From the NCBI RefSeq assembly GCF_009765785.1, contig NZ_LMUT01000012.1, positions 1,522,654 to 1,586,653 of the forward strand: a stretch of 64,000 nt of DNA, read 5' to 3'. The notes beneath the pieces were generated by a model. The model searched no databases and had not been told where the DNA came from. It worked only from the letters and a program-made list of their open reading frames with translations. Both the position numbers and the translations under genes were made by a program. This DNA comes from Granulicella sp. L46 (GTDB taxonomy: Bacteria > Acidobacteriota > Terriglobia > Terriglobales > Acidobacteriaceae). Below, piece by piece: positions 8,114 to 17,361 of the stretch. How positions within the stretch are numbered: the stretch's first letter is position 1; each line of letters begins with the position of its first letter.

Positions 8114-9135
8114 TACTCCACCTCTTCCGCCGTCTTCGACACGGCCTTTCGCAATGCCTCCACCTCGCGCCGGCTGCCAATCACCAGCGGTGTCCGGTCA
8201 TGAATCCCGCGAGCCTGCACCTCTAGAATCCGCATCTCCCCGTCCACCGCGGCGCCTCCCGCCTGCTCCGCCACCATTGCCAGCGGATACGCCTCATACA
8301 GCAGCCGCAGTTTGCCGCGCGGCGCCTTCTTCGTCGGAGGATACAAAAACACGCCACCCTTCAGCAGCGTGCGATGAAAGTCCGCCACCAGGCTACCGAT
8401 ATACCGCGCCCCATACTCCTGCGCGCCCAACTCCCCGCGCACCAGGCTCTCCACATACTCCCGATAGACCTCCGGCCAGCCCGCCGCATTGGCCTGGTTG
8501 GCGGAGTAATACGGCCCCTGTTCGGGCATCGTCATCCCTTCGGCCGTCAGCACAAACCTGTCCTGCTCATCGAGCGTAAACGCCGCCACGCCCTGCCCAA
8601 TCGTCATCACCATCACGGCCGACGGCCCATACAGCACATACCCGGCCGCCACCTGCTCGGTTCCCAACTTCAACACCGACGACACTACATCGCCCACCCT
8701 CCGCACGATGCTGAAGATCGTCCCCACATTCACATTCACGTCAATGTTCGACGACCCATCCAGCGGATCGAACACCACCACAAATTCCGCGTCCGAATAC
8801 GGCACGCCATCGCCGCGCTCAAAGACCACCGGCCCTTCATCTTCTTCGCTCACAATCGCAGCGACACGCGGAACCCCGCGCAGCAACTCGGTCAGCAAAT
8901 CATTCGCGAACACATCCAGTTTCTGCTGCTGCTCGCCCTGCACATTGACCGCGCCGACCGCCCCGTAGATATCTCCCAACCCAGCCCGCCGAATCTTTCG
9001 CTCAACCTGTCGTGCCGCCGCAGCGATCGCTCCAAACACCTCGGCCAGTCCCAGGCTCGCACGCGCTGCCACATACTCTTCCACGGTTACCAGATTGGTC
9101 CCGGGCTCCTCGGTAATCGTCGGTTGGTTGGTCAT
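8113..9135 (-). CDS. fbp: Fructose-1,6-bisphosphatase, class I
   Basis: The 340-residue protein is a class I fructose-1,6-bisphosphatase, the gluconeogenic step from fructose-1,6-bisphosphate to fructose-6-phosphate. The metal site DPLDGSSNID is intact, as is the preceding EEDE. The substrate-binding region KGGVFLYPPTKKAPRGKLRLLYEA is recognisable. Length and start (ATG 9133-9135) are normal. It lies head to head with the M24 peptidase gene, with only 54 bp between the starts, so the promoters are close or overlapping. Confidence 0.95.
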   Translation of the reverse strand: MTNQPTITEEPGTNLVTVEEYVAARASLGLAEVFGAIAAAARQVERKIRRAGLGDIYGAVGAVNVQGEQQQKLDVFANDLLTELLRGVPRVAAIVSEEDEGPVVFERGDGVPYSDAEFVVVFDPLDGSSNIDVNVNVGTIFSIVRRVGDVVSSVLKLGTEQVAAGYVLYGPSAVMVMTIGQGVAAFTLDEQDRFVLTAEGMTMPEQGPYYSANQANAAGWPEVYREYVESLVRGELGAQEYGARYIGSLVADFHRTLLKGGVFLYPPTKKAPRGKLRLLYEAYPLAMVAEQAGGAAVDGEMRILEVQARGIHDRTPLVIGSRREVEALRKAVSKTAEEVE

Positions 9136-9189
9136 CTGCTGAGCCCCCGTCTCCCGCTACAAACTCCTCCTACAGCCTACAATCTCCTC

Positions 9190-10488
9190 ATGCTCTCGCG
9201 CCGCAGATTCCTTGCCACCGCCGCCGCCACCGCGCCCGCCCTCGCCCTCAACCCGCCGCACCTGAACTCCCAAACCCCAACCGATACGCAGGTTCCGGCT
9301 CCCATCCTCGCCCTCAAAGACCGTTCTCACGAGGCCGTCCCCATCTCCGCCGCGGAGCGCCAGCGGCGCATCGACCGTGCCCGTGAGCTCCTCGCGCAGA
9401 ACAAGCTCGCCGCCCTCACCGTCACCGGCGGCACCACGCTGCAGTACTTCCTCGGCGTGCCCGCCGGCCAGTCCGAGCGCCTCTTTGCATGGACCCTCCC
9501 CGCCACCGGCGACCCGTTCATCGTCTGCCCCACCTTCGAAGCTGGCCGCATGCACGAGGCTCTCAGCAGCTCCCCCAACGGCGCCACGACGCGCGTCTAC
9601 ACCTGGAACGAAGACGACGATCCCTACGCCCTTCTCGCCAGCTCCCTCAAGGCAGTGACGACCTCGTCTCTCCCGCTAGCTCTCGACGAACGCGTCCAAT
9701 TCGTCTTCGCCGACCGCATCGCCCAGGCGGTCGCGCCGCGCGCCGTCACCTCTGGCATCCCCGTCGTCGCCGGCTGCCGCAGCATCAAATCCCCCGCCGA
9801 GCTAGCCCTCATGCAGCTCGCCAACGACATCACCCTTTCCGTCTACAAGGCCGTGTACGAGTCCTGCTCGCCCGGCATGACCAACCGCCAGTTCACCTCG
9901 CTCGTCGACGACGCCTACACCCGCTGTGGCGTCCGCGGCGAGGCCTCCTGCCAGGTCGCCGCCTTCTCCGCCCAGCCCCACGGCTCGCCCACCCCGCAAG
10001 TCATCCGCGAAAATCAAGTTGTCCTCATCGACGACGGCTGCTATGTCCAAGGCTATCAATCGGACGTGTCCCGGAGCTTCGTCTACGGCAAACCCACCGA
10101 CCGCCAGAAGCGCGTCTTCGACATCGTGCATCAAGCCCAGGCCGCCGCGCTAGCTGCCGCTCGCCCCGGCGTCGAAATGCAAACCGTAGACGCCGCCGCC
10201 CGCGCAGTCATCACCAACGCCGGCTTCGGTCCTGACTACAAGCACTTCACCCACCGCGTCGGCCACGGCATCGGCATGGACATGCACGAGTGGTACTACC
10301 TCGTCCGCGGCAACACCCGACGCCTCGAAGCGAACATGTGCTTCTCCGACGAACCCGGCATCTATCTCCCCGACGATCCCGAACCCTTCGGCATCCGCCT
10401 CGAAGACGACATGCACATCACCGAAGACGGCGCCAAACTCTTCACCCCCCAAAGCCCCAGCCTCGAGCACCCCTTCGCGTCCAGCTAA
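9190..10488 (+). CDS. Tat-exported M24 family Xaa-Pro-type aminopeptidase
   Basis: The start is ATG 9190: it opens a twin-arginine signal (MLSRRRFLATAAATAPALAL), and the open frame further upstream is antisense to fbp. The 432-residue product has a creatinase-like N-terminal domain and a pita-bread M24 domain. Metal ligands are visible in order: VLIDDGCYVQGYQSDVSRSF, HRVGHGIGMDMHEW, SDEPGIY and IRLEDD. These fit a di-metal exopeptidase cleaving X-Pro bonds; prolidase activity is possible. Twin-arginine export suggests a periplasmic enzyme loaded with metal in the cytoplasm. It ends convergently with, and overlaps by 4 bp, the next minus-strand gene. Confidence 0.9.
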   Translation: MLSRRRFLATAAATAPALALNPPHLNSQTPTDTQVPAPILALKDRSHEAVPISAAERQRRIDRARELLAQNKLAALTVTGGTTLQYFLGVPAGQSERLFAWTLPATGDPFIVCPTFEAGRMHEALSSSPNGATTRVYTWNEDDDPYALLASSLKAVTTSSLPLALDERVQFVFADRIAQAVAPRAVTSGIPVVAGCRSIKSPAELALMQLANDITLSVYKAVYESCSPGMTNRQFTSLVDDAYTRCGVRGEASCQVAAFSAQPHGSPTPQVIRENQVVLIDDGCYVQGYQSDVSRSFVYGKPTDRQKRVFDIVHQAQAAALAAARPGVEMQTVDAAARAVITNAGFGPDYKHFTHRVGHGIGMDMHEWYYLVRGNTRRLEANMCFSDEPGIYLPDDPEPFGIRLEDDMHITEDGAKLFTPQSPSLEHPFASS

Positions 10489-10952
10489 TGCGCGATTTCG
10501 ATCGGCTCTTTGGATCCAGTCAGAGCTTTAATTCTCTTGTACAACGCCACAGCCACGACGAGGGAACCAACCACCACGCCAATCACTATCCCGTCGATGG
10601 TACTCGGCGCAACATCGTCAAGCTGGAATGCTTCATACACAATGACCAGCGTGACGAAGACAAGATGGAATTCCGCGGCTCCGATGAATAGCCAGGTATT
10701 TACCTTGGGGAAACTTCGCCTGCTTTCATAAATCAGAAAACCTGACACGAACGAAGGAAAAATAAGCAGAAATAGCAATTCAAGAAGATGAGGAATGGAC
10801 CACTTCACGAAGATGTCAGCGATCCAAACCAGCGAAACAATCACGATCGAGTAGTAAACGACAAACGTTCCTACCGTGATAATCCGTCTGCGTCGACTAT
10901 CTCTTGTCTTGCTTAGCTCCATACAAGTTCCATAGCGATCCTCTGTTCGCAC
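10485..10952 (-). CDS. Hypothetical four-helix membrane protein
   Basis: No family is recognised. The 155-residue product has four hydrophobic segments (about residues 26-48, 55-75, 87-110, 120-138) separated by short charged loops, including an ESRRSFPK turn. It starts with GTG at 10950-10952, 3 bp past the CocE stop, suggesting coupling; an in-frame ATG at 10920-10922 is an alternative. The gene is less GC-rich than its neighbours, which may indicate later arrival. Confidence 0.65.
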   Translation of the reverse strand: MRTEDRYGTCMELSKTRDSRRRRIITVGTFVVYYSIVIVSLVWIADIFVKWSIPHLLELLFLLIFPSFVSGFLIYESRRSFPKVNTWLFIGAAEFHLVFVTLVIVYEAFQLDDVAPSTIDGIVIGVVVGSLVVAVALYKRIKALTGSKEPIEIAH

Positions 10953-10955
10953 GAT

Positions 10956-12926
10956 CTACTTCGGCATCACCATCAACTCAATCCCGCTTGCCGCACCAGT
11001 CTCGTGAAACACCGTCTCGGTAGCCTTCTTAAAATCCTCGGGCTTGGCCTTCGCGATATCCATAAGCACCTGCGGATTGCGATCGGTCAGCGGGAACCAC
11101 GAACTCTGCACCTGCACCATGATCCGGTGGCCCTTCAGGAACGTGTGGTTCACGTCCTGCATGCTGAAATCGACCTCCGTCTCCTTGCCCGGCACCAGCG
11201 CCTCCGGCTTCGCTAACGAGTTCCGGAACTTTGCGCGGAACGGCTCGCCGCGCACCAACATTTGGTACCCGCCCATCATTACCGGCGGAGCAGCCAGCAC
11301 ATGCTTGCCCTGGTTCTCCTCATCCGGATCAGGAAAGTTTTCCGGATAGACATCGATCAGCTTCACATCAAAATCCGAATCGGTTCCGGTCGACGCAATC
11401 TTCAACCGCGGCCGCACCGGTCCCACGACCGTCACATCCTCGGTCAGCGGCTCCGTCTCGTACACCAACACATCCGGCCGCGTCGTAGCGAACCGCTGAT
11501 CATCATCCATGTAGCGCTGCGGAGGATCAGCCTCCGTCACATAGCCCACGTACGGCACCGGATGCGCCGGGTCACTCACATACTCGTCCTTACTCTCTTT
11601 CAGCGCGGGCGCAGTCCAAGCCAACCCACCCTGCGGCTGGAAGTAAATCATCTTCGTCTCCGCCTGCTTTGGAGGCCAGGCATCATACTTCTTCCACACA
11701 TTGCTGCCAGTCTCAAACGTGTACGCCTTGGGCAGCGGAGTCCACGGCGCATCCTTCAAATAATGCGCGAAGAACGGCGCCTCGATCGTCTTCCGAAAAA
11801 AATCCGAAGTGTCCGACCCAAACTGGATGTCGCCCAGCGAAGCGCCCGCTCCCCGCGCCCATCCACCATGTACCCACGGCCCTTCCACGAGCGTATTCGC
11901 CGCAGCCTCGGGGCTCAGCTTGTCAATCGCGTGGAACAACTTCACCGGGCCGGCCAGATCTTCCGCGTCGAACCATCCACCCACCGTCATCACGGCAGCC
12001 TTCACGCCGAACATATGCTGCTCCATGTTGCGAGCCGCCCAGTAGCTGTCATACGTGTCATGGATCGTCTGATCGTGGTACAGCGGATTCGTATTCGCCG
12101 CCGCCGAATCCAGGTTCGCGAGCGTCCCCATCTTCAGGTAGTACGCATACGCATCCTTGGTAAAGAACTCAAAGTTGCTCTCCGGCTCAACCTTCAATGG
12201 ATTCTTCTGCGGCCGATAAAACGCCGCATAAAACGAGTGGTTCGCCCCGACCATGAAGGTTCCACCGTGATACGCGTCATCGCCGTCAAACAGATTCATC
12301 ATCGGCGCCTGCGGACTCGCCGCCTTGATCGCCGGATGCCCGTTAATGATGCTCGCCACCGTATAGAACCCCGGATAGCTGATGCCCTGTATCCCGACCT
12401 TGCCGTTATTGCCCTTCACATTCTTCAGCAGCCAGTCCACCGTGTCATACATATCGGTCGACTCATCAATCCCCTTGCCATCCCTGGGCGGAGTCATCTC
12501 CACCCAGCTCCCCTCGCTCTCCCAGCGGCCGCGTACATCCTGGCACACCAGGATGTACCCGCTCTCGAGCATGTCCATATTGGCCGTCACACGCGGCATC
12601 ACCTCAGCGTTGTCGTAGCTCCCGCAGCTATAGGGCGTGCGCGTCATTAGAAACGGATACGGTCCCTTATCTGCAAACTGCCCCGCAATCGGCGTATAGA
12701 CCTGCGTATAAAGCTTCACGCCATCGCGCATGGCAACCCGGTACTCATGCTTCTCATAGTGCGTCTTTGCGAACTCCAGCATCTGCTGCATTCGCTGCTG
12801 CATGGTGGCTGGAGTTGCCGGCGGAGTTGCTGGCGGCGCAGCCGGCGCCGTCGTCTGCGCGCCAACCGACGCAACCATTCCCAAGACCAATCCCCACCCA
12901 AACAACGCTCTCGCAACTACACACAT
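10956..12926 (-). CDS. Secreted CocE/NonD family hydrolase (S15-like X-Pro dipeptidyl peptidase fold)
   Basis: The 656-residue protein has a signal peptide (ARALFGWGLVLGMVASVGA) followed by an Ala/Pro/Thr linker. Its N-terminal alpha/beta-hydrolase domain has the nucleophile motif GISYPGF (Ser about 183) and VCQDVRGRWESEG. The C-terminal jelly-roll domain of the family is also present (FLKGHRIMVQVQSSWFP). Relatives hydrolyse acylated substrates such as cocaine, alpha-amino-acid esters or X-Pro dipeptides; the substrate here is unknown. A GGAGAG lies 8 bp before the ATG. The location is probably periplasmic or extracellular. Confidence 0.92.
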   Translation of the reverse strand: MCVVARALFGWGLVLGMVASVGAQTTAPAAPPATPPATPATMQQRMQQMLEFAKTHYEKHEYRVAMRDGVKLYTQVYTPIAGQFADKGPYPFLMTRTPYSCGSYDNAEVMPRVTANMDMLESGYILVCQDVRGRWESEGSWVEMTPPRDGKGIDESTDMYDTVDWLLKNVKGNNGKVGIQGISYPGFYTVASIINGHPAIKAASPQAPMMNLFDGDDAYHGGTFMVGANHSFYAAFYRPQKNPLKVEPESNFEFFTKDAYAYYLKMGTLANLDSAAANTNPLYHDQTIHDTYDSYWAARNMEQHMFGVKAAVMTVGGWFDAEDLAGPVKLFHAIDKLSPEAAANTLVEGPWVHGGWARGAGASLGDIQFGSDTSDFFRKTIEAPFFAHYLKDAPWTPLPKAYTFETGSNVWKKYDAWPPKQAETKMIYFQPQGGLAWTAPALKESKDEYVSDPAHPVPYVGYVTEADPPQRYMDDDQRFATTRPDVLVYETEPLTEDVTVVGPVRPRLKIASTGTDSDFDVKLIDVYPENFPDPDEENQGKHVLAAPPVMMGGYQMLVRGEPFRAKFRNSLAKPEALVPGKETEVDFSMQDVNHTFLKGHRIMVQVQSSWFPLTDRNPQVLMDIAKAKPEDFKKATETVFHETGAASGIELMVMPK

Positions 12927-13075
12927 GCACGATCTCTCCTGTTTTCAACTACGCTTCAAGCTTCCAAGGACTTTTCGGATTGTACTCGCTCTCCGCGCTG
13001 GCGACTCCTGTCATACCGTAAGTTCCACCGAGCAACAGACCACCACGCCTCAGCCACCTGCCCCAAATGATTGGC

Positions 13076-14254
13076 CTAAGCTCCCACGCCTTCCATTTCG
13101 CTCTCCTGACCCTTGCCCGCCAGCCGCATCACCAATCTCTCCAGCACCAGCTTCTTATCCGCCGGACTCGACCGCAGCTCCAGGTCCGCCTTCGCAATTA
13201 GCCGCAGCCCGCGCGTCAGCTCGCCACGGTCCCGATAGCGCCGCGCCTGCGCAATCAGCGCATCGGCCGCAAACGGCGCCACGCGAAAACCCGGCCACAA
13301 GACCTGCCACATCGCGCGCTGATCTTTCACTTGTTTTTCGTTCAGCACCAGCATCTGCCGATAGGTCTTCGCTAGCGAAAACACGTGCCCGATCGCCGCA
13401 TCCTCACCACCCTCCGACGCGTTCAGCAACCCGGCCAGCAATCCCAGCGCTCGCGGCGCATCCTTCAAACTAATGGCATCTGTAAGCTCATACAGGCTCC
13501 GCTGCTTGGCAGCCGACACCATCGTCTCCACATCCCCCACCTCCACCGTAGCTTTCCCCACGCCGCCCGCATACAGCAGCAGCTTCTCGACCTCGCTCGC
13601 GACCAGCATCATCTCCGCGCCGCCCGCCGACCCTAGCGCATCCACCAACTCCCGCGCCGCATCCTCGCTGAACTCCACACCCTTGGCTTTCGCCTCGCGC
13701 ACGACCCAGCGCATCGCGTCCTCTTCGCTCACCCGCTGTAGCTCCACCACGCCACATACATCGCCGAGCGTCTCGCGAATCTTCTCGGCGCGATCCTTGT
13801 CCGTCATGTCCATTCTGCGGATATCCTGCGGCAGAGCCAGGTAGTCCGCCACGAAGATCACCAGGGCCTGCGGATTCGGTCGCCGGAAATATTCGTCGAT
13901 AGCCTTGAACTCTTCCTTCTTCTGCCCGCGTCCATAGAGCGTCTTGACGTTGCGCAGAAACAGCACCTGGAACGGAGCCATCAGCGACGGCGTTTGCGCC
14001 AAATCGAGCGCCTCGAAGATCGACGTCTGCCCCAGGTCCAGATCATGCAGACAGAAATCCTTCATCTCCTCCGGCACCAGCGCCCGCATCACTCCCTTGC
14101 GGCACATCTCCATCAGAAACGCATCATCTCCCAGCAGCACGTATCCGGCGCGGCGCGCATCGCCACTCACCTCTGTCAGAAACCGCTCGACTCCCGCGAA
14201 GCTCTTCAGGCCCGCGTGCGTAGCGCCCGCTTGAGAAATTTTAGCTTCGCTCAT
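13076..14254 (-). CDS. holA: DNA polymerase III subunit delta
   Basis: The 392-residue protein matches HolA, the clamp-loader subunit that opens the beta clamp. It shows the N-terminal AAA+-like fold (GYVLLGDDAFLMEMC, then FLRNVKTLYGRG) and the C-terminal helical collar with KTYRQML and LELRSSPADKKLVLERLV. It is somewhat longer than E. coli HolA. The ATG overlaps the lptE stop (ATGA), the lptE-holA arrangement known from many Gram-negative bacteria, which supports both assignments. Confidence 0.93.
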   Translation of the reverse strand: MSEAKISQAGATHAGLKSFAGVERFLTEVSGDARRAGYVLLGDDAFLMEMCRKGVMRALVPEEMKDFCLHDLDLGQTSIFEALDLAQTPSLMAPFQVLFLRNVKTLYGRGQKKEEFKAIDEYFRRPNPQALVIFVADYLALPQDIRRMDMTDKDRAEKIRETLGDVCGVVELQRVSEEDAMRWVVREAKAKGVEFSEDAARELVDALGSAGGAEMMLVASEVEKLLLYAGGVGKATVEVGDVETMVSAAKQRSLYELTDAISLKDAPRALGLLAGLLNASEGGEDAAIGHVFSLAKTYRQMLVLNEKQVKDQRAMWQVLWPGFRVAPFAADALIAQARRYRDRGELTRGLRLIAKADLELRSSPADKKLVLERLVMRLAGKGQESEMEGVGA

Positions 14255-14766
14255 CCAAAGCTCACCAGCATGTCACTCACCAGCGCCGCCGCAAAATCTT
14301 TCGCCATCCTGCGAACAGCGTCTCCGTCCTCCTGCACAAACCCGCTCAAGTCCTCAGTCGACTGATACTGTTCCCTCCACGCAAACGCATCGTTTTTGTA
14401 TAGAACAGCCCCATCATGCGCCACCAGCTGCACACTCGCCGTAATATTCACCAGGTAGCTCGACGTCTGCCCGCTGGTCGAGTCATACGTCAGCGGCACG
14501 ACCGTCTCGCTCACAATCGTGCCCTTGAGCACCGCGTCGGTATGGTCCGCACCCGCGCCCGTCACCACCCTGTAATTCGTCCGCGTATTCAACTCACGCA
14601 CCATCGCCTGCGTGAATGCCGTCTCCGTGTTGAATGCCTGCACCTTCGTTGCGAAGATCGGCACCCCCAGCGTCCGCACGTTCGCCGGAATATGCGACGC
14701 CGCACCTACCTGGTGGTATCCACACCCCGCCAGCAACACGACCAATCCCAAAGCGAGAACACGCAT
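14251..14766 (-). CDS. lptE: LPS assembly lipoprotein LptE
   Basis: The 171-residue protein has a lipoprotein signal with the lipobox LLAGC (acylated Cys 15), followed by GYH as in LptE/RlpB. The body has NVRTLGVPIF, LNTRTNYRVV and the late YKNDAFAWREQYQ. LptE plugs LptD in the outer membrane and completes LPS export. It is the first gene of an overlapping lptE-holA pair. It agrees with the lipid A acyltransferase and KdsD genes elsewhere in the window in indicating an LPS-bearing cell. Confidence 0.9.
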   Translation of the reverse strand: MRVLALGLVVLLAGCGYHQVGAASHIPANVRTLGVPIFATKVQAFNTETAFTQAMVRELNTRTNYRVVTGAGADHTDAVLKGTIVSETVVPLTYDSTSGQTSSYLVNITASVQLVAHDGAVLYKNDAFAWREQYQSTEDLSGFVQEDGDAVRRMAKDFAAALVSDMLVSFG

Positions 14767-14793
14767 AGTTACGATGATAAATGGTTTAGAAAA

Positions 14794-16548
14794 TCAATCG
14801 TTCCCGATCGAATTCACCGTCTTCTCGCCGACGTAATAAGAATCATGCGGCACCTCCAGCGTATCCGGATCTGCCGTCCACGGCATCGTCTTCCATTCCG
14901 TCGTCACCGGAGTCACCAGCGTCAAATGCTCGCGTTCGCCAATCTTGATCGGCATCGCAAATCCTGCCTCGTCCGCGCTCCACCGATACGCCACCGTCCC
15001 CTTCGCTCGATCAAATCTCAGCTCGAGCACCGGTAGCGCGGCGTGCCGCAGATACTCATTGAAGAACGGTGTCAGGTTCATCCCCGTCCGCTGATTCCAC
15101 CACGCCACGACATCTTCCGTCATGATGTTCTGATACTTGAAGTGCTGATAGAAGTCGTGAATATCCGCAAACCACTTTGCATCGTCATCGATCACGCTGC
15201 GCAGCGTATTCAACATCAGCGCGCCCTTGAAATACTGATCCTCCGTAGGCTCCGCATTCGTCCCGCGCTCCGGAATGATCGCCTGCCGGTTTCGTATCTT
15301 CGGCTGTAGCCCATTCAGATACTTGATCGCATCCACCTTCCCCCAGCGGTATTCCACATACAGCTCTTCCAAATACGTCGTCCACCCTTCGTGAATCCAC
15401 ATGTCCGACCGATCCGCCGCCGTAATCGAATTCCCAAACCACTCATGCCCGCTCTCGTGAATGATGATGAAGTCGAACTTGGGCGAGATCCCCACGCCTG
15501 TCCAATCGTGCCCGTAGTACCCATTCTCAAAGTGGTTGCCATACGCCACCGCCGTCTGGTGTTCCATGCCGGCATACGGCACCTCGATCAGCTTGTACCC
15601 GTCCTTATCAAACGGATACTCGCCCAGATAATGCTCGTACGCATCGAGCATTCCCGGCACCTGCGCGAACTGCACCTTCGCCTTCTCGAGGTCCTCCGGC
15701 AGCGCATAGAAATCCAGCGTCGTCTGCTCGCCCGTCTCCTTATTCGCATGCGCGCCCGACCAGTGCTGGTACTCCCCAATGTTCAGCGCGACATCATAGT
15801 TGTTGATCGGATAATGCACACGCCACTTCCACTCCGTGTACCCATCGCCTAAATCCTTACTCGCCACGAACCGCCCGTTGGATACATCCATCAGCCCGTT
15901 CGGCACGGCAATATCCAACTCCATCCCATCCTGCGCCTCATCCTTCCACTGATCTTTATTCGGCCACCAGACGCTCGCGCCTTCACCCTCGCAAGCCGTG
16001 GTAATCCAGGGCTTGCCTTCCTTGTCCTTATCGAACGAGAAGCACCCAAACCTCCCCTGAGTAACCGGCTGCCCGTGGTACGCCACGGTAACTTCCGCGA
16101 CTTCACCCACTTTCAGCTCGCGAGGAAATTCCACATACAGACTTCGCGAGTCCGCCGCAGCCCGCGTATACGCCACGGCCTTGCCCTCAAACGTAATCCC
16201 ATCCAACGTCAACTCCGGCGTCAGCTCCAGCTGAATCTTTCGCCCATCCTTCAACATCCGGAACCGCACCACGTTCGTCCCCGCGATCGTCTTCGCCACC
16301 GGGTCCACGCGCAGTGTCAGGTGATAAAACAACAAATCATTATTCGCGCGATACGGCCCATAGCCACCGCGCAGCAGGTCCTCCTTGGTAGGCATCAAGC
16401 CCGACACCGGAGGCTGCGCGCCCTGCCCCACCTTCGCGCCCGGCGTAGTCGTTGCTGTCTGCGCCGACGCCATCCCCTTCGTCTGCGCCCCAGCCACACC
16501 CACCAGCAACCCCACGACGAACAACCACCCGCCCAAACGCATCTTCAT
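14794..16548 (-). CDS. Secreted M1-family metallopeptidase (aminopeptidase N-like)
   Basis: The 584-residue protein has an N-terminal signal peptide (MKMRLGGWLFVVGLLVGVAGAQ). The gluzincin zinc site is present as HESGHEW (residues 364-370), with the third ligand Glu in WIHEGW (about 387). The exopeptidase GxMEN motif is modified to GMEHQ. It lacks the long C-terminal helical domain of aminopeptidase N, so it resembles short M1 enzymes related to cold-active aminopeptidases and leukotriene A4 hydrolase. A periplasmic or extracellular role in peptide use is inferred. Confidence 0.92.
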   Translation of the reverse strand: MKMRLGGWLFVVGLLVGVAGAQTKGMASAQTATTTPGAKVGQGAQPPVSGLMPTKEDLLRGGYGPYRANNDLLFYHLTLRVDPVAKTIAGTNVVRFRMLKDGRKIQLELTPELTLDGITFEGKAVAYTRAAADSRSLYVEFPRELKVGEVAEVTVAYHGQPVTQGRFGCFSFDKDKEGKPWITTACEGEGASVWWPNKDQWKDEAQDGMELDIAVPNGLMDVSNGRFVASKDLGDGYTEWKWRVHYPINNYDVALNIGEYQHWSGAHANKETGEQTTLDFYALPEDLEKAKVQFAQVPGMLDAYEHYLGEYPFDKDGYKLIEVPYAGMEHQTAVAYGNHFENGYYGHDWTGVGISPKFDFIIIHESGHEWFGNSITAADRSDMWIHEGWTTYLEELYVEYRWGKVDAIKYLNGLQPKIRNRQAIIPERGTNAEPTEDQYFKGALMLNTLRSVIDDDAKWFADIHDFYQHFKYQNIMTEDVVAWWNQRTGMNLTPFFNEYLRHAALPVLELRFDRAKGTVAYRWSADEAGFAMPIKIGEREHLTLVTPVTTEWKTMPWTADPDTLEVPHDSYYVGEKTVNSIGND

Positions 16549-16623
16549 CCGGTTAGCCTATCGCAACCCTGCACCCATCTGCGATACCATCCCCGCAGTG
16601 GCACCACCACACCGGAGTCGCCC

Positions 16624-17232
16624 GTGAACTTCACGCCCTCCTCCATCGCCGCACTCATCGTCGCCGCCAGCTTCGCCGCCGGGCTCAACGTCTACGCCAC
16701 GGTCGCGACCCTCGGCATCCTCGCGCGTTTCGACTGGGTCACCCTCCCGCCCGGCCTGCACGCGCTCTCCAACCCCTGGATCATCGTCGTTTCCAGCGTC
16801 CTCTTCGCGGTTGAAGTCTTCGCCGACAAGATTCCCGCCTTCGATCTCGTCTGGAACGCCGCGCACACCTTCATCCGCGTTCCCGTCGCCGCGCTGCTCG
16901 CCTACCAGGCCGCCTCGCAGCTCTCGCCGGAGATGAAACTCCTCGCCGCCGTCGGCGGAGCCGCCATTGCGGCCATAGCCCACACCTCCAAGACCGCCGC
17001 CCGCGCCCTCGTCACCCCCAGTCCCGAGCCCATCTCCAACATCGCGCTCTCCGCCAGCGAAGACGTCGCTGCCATCTCCCTCACATGGTTCGCGACCCAC
17101 CATCCGTACTTCGCTGCCGGAATCGCCACCGCTGCCATTGTGTTCCTGATTCTCAGCATGCGCTGGATCGCCACCCGCCTCAAACGCCTCTTCCGCCCTC
17201 CGCCTGCTCCGTCCTCCCCATCTGTTCGCTAG
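16624..17232 (+). CDS. DUF4126 membrane protein
   Basis: The start is the GTG at 16624, preceded by GGAG 7 bp upstream; the longer open frame upstream is antisense to the M1 gene. The 202-residue product has several hydrophobic segments (first at about 8-33, others at about 50-75, 93-120, 150-180) and the conserved stretches GLNVYATVATLGILARF and DKIPAFDLVWNAAHTFIRVP typical of DUF4126. The C-terminus is a basic Arg/Pro tail. The function of this family is unknown; it is an inner-membrane protein. Confidence 0.85.
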   Translation: MNFTPSSIAALIVAASFAAGLNVYATVATLGILARFDWVTLPPGLHALSNPWIIVVSSVLFAVEVFADKIPAFDLVWNAAHTFIRVPVAALLAYQAASQLSPEMKLLAAVGGAAIAAIAHTSKTAARALVTPSPEPISNIALSASEDVAAISLTWFATHHPYFAAGIATAAIVFLILSMRWIATRLKRLFRPPPAPSSPSVR

Positions 17233-17361
17233 CCGACCGACAGACCCCTCCCGCGAATCCTGCATCCAAACGCCCAGAGCACGCCTTTGCCTTGGCCTCA
17301 CGGCGCACGTCCCCTCTAGCGCACGCTGAAAACTCCACATTGAAACTCACGAGGTCAACCC

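Noticed and set aside
8374-9189. Long open frame joined upstream of the M24 peptidase
   Set aside because: It lies antisense to fbp, is rich in His, Arg and Pro, and the real protein starts at 9190 with a twin-arginine signal.
16075-16623. Open frame extending the DUF4126 protein upstream
   Set aside because: It is antisense to the M1 peptidase gene and His/Arg-rich; the GTG at 16624 has a ribosome site.
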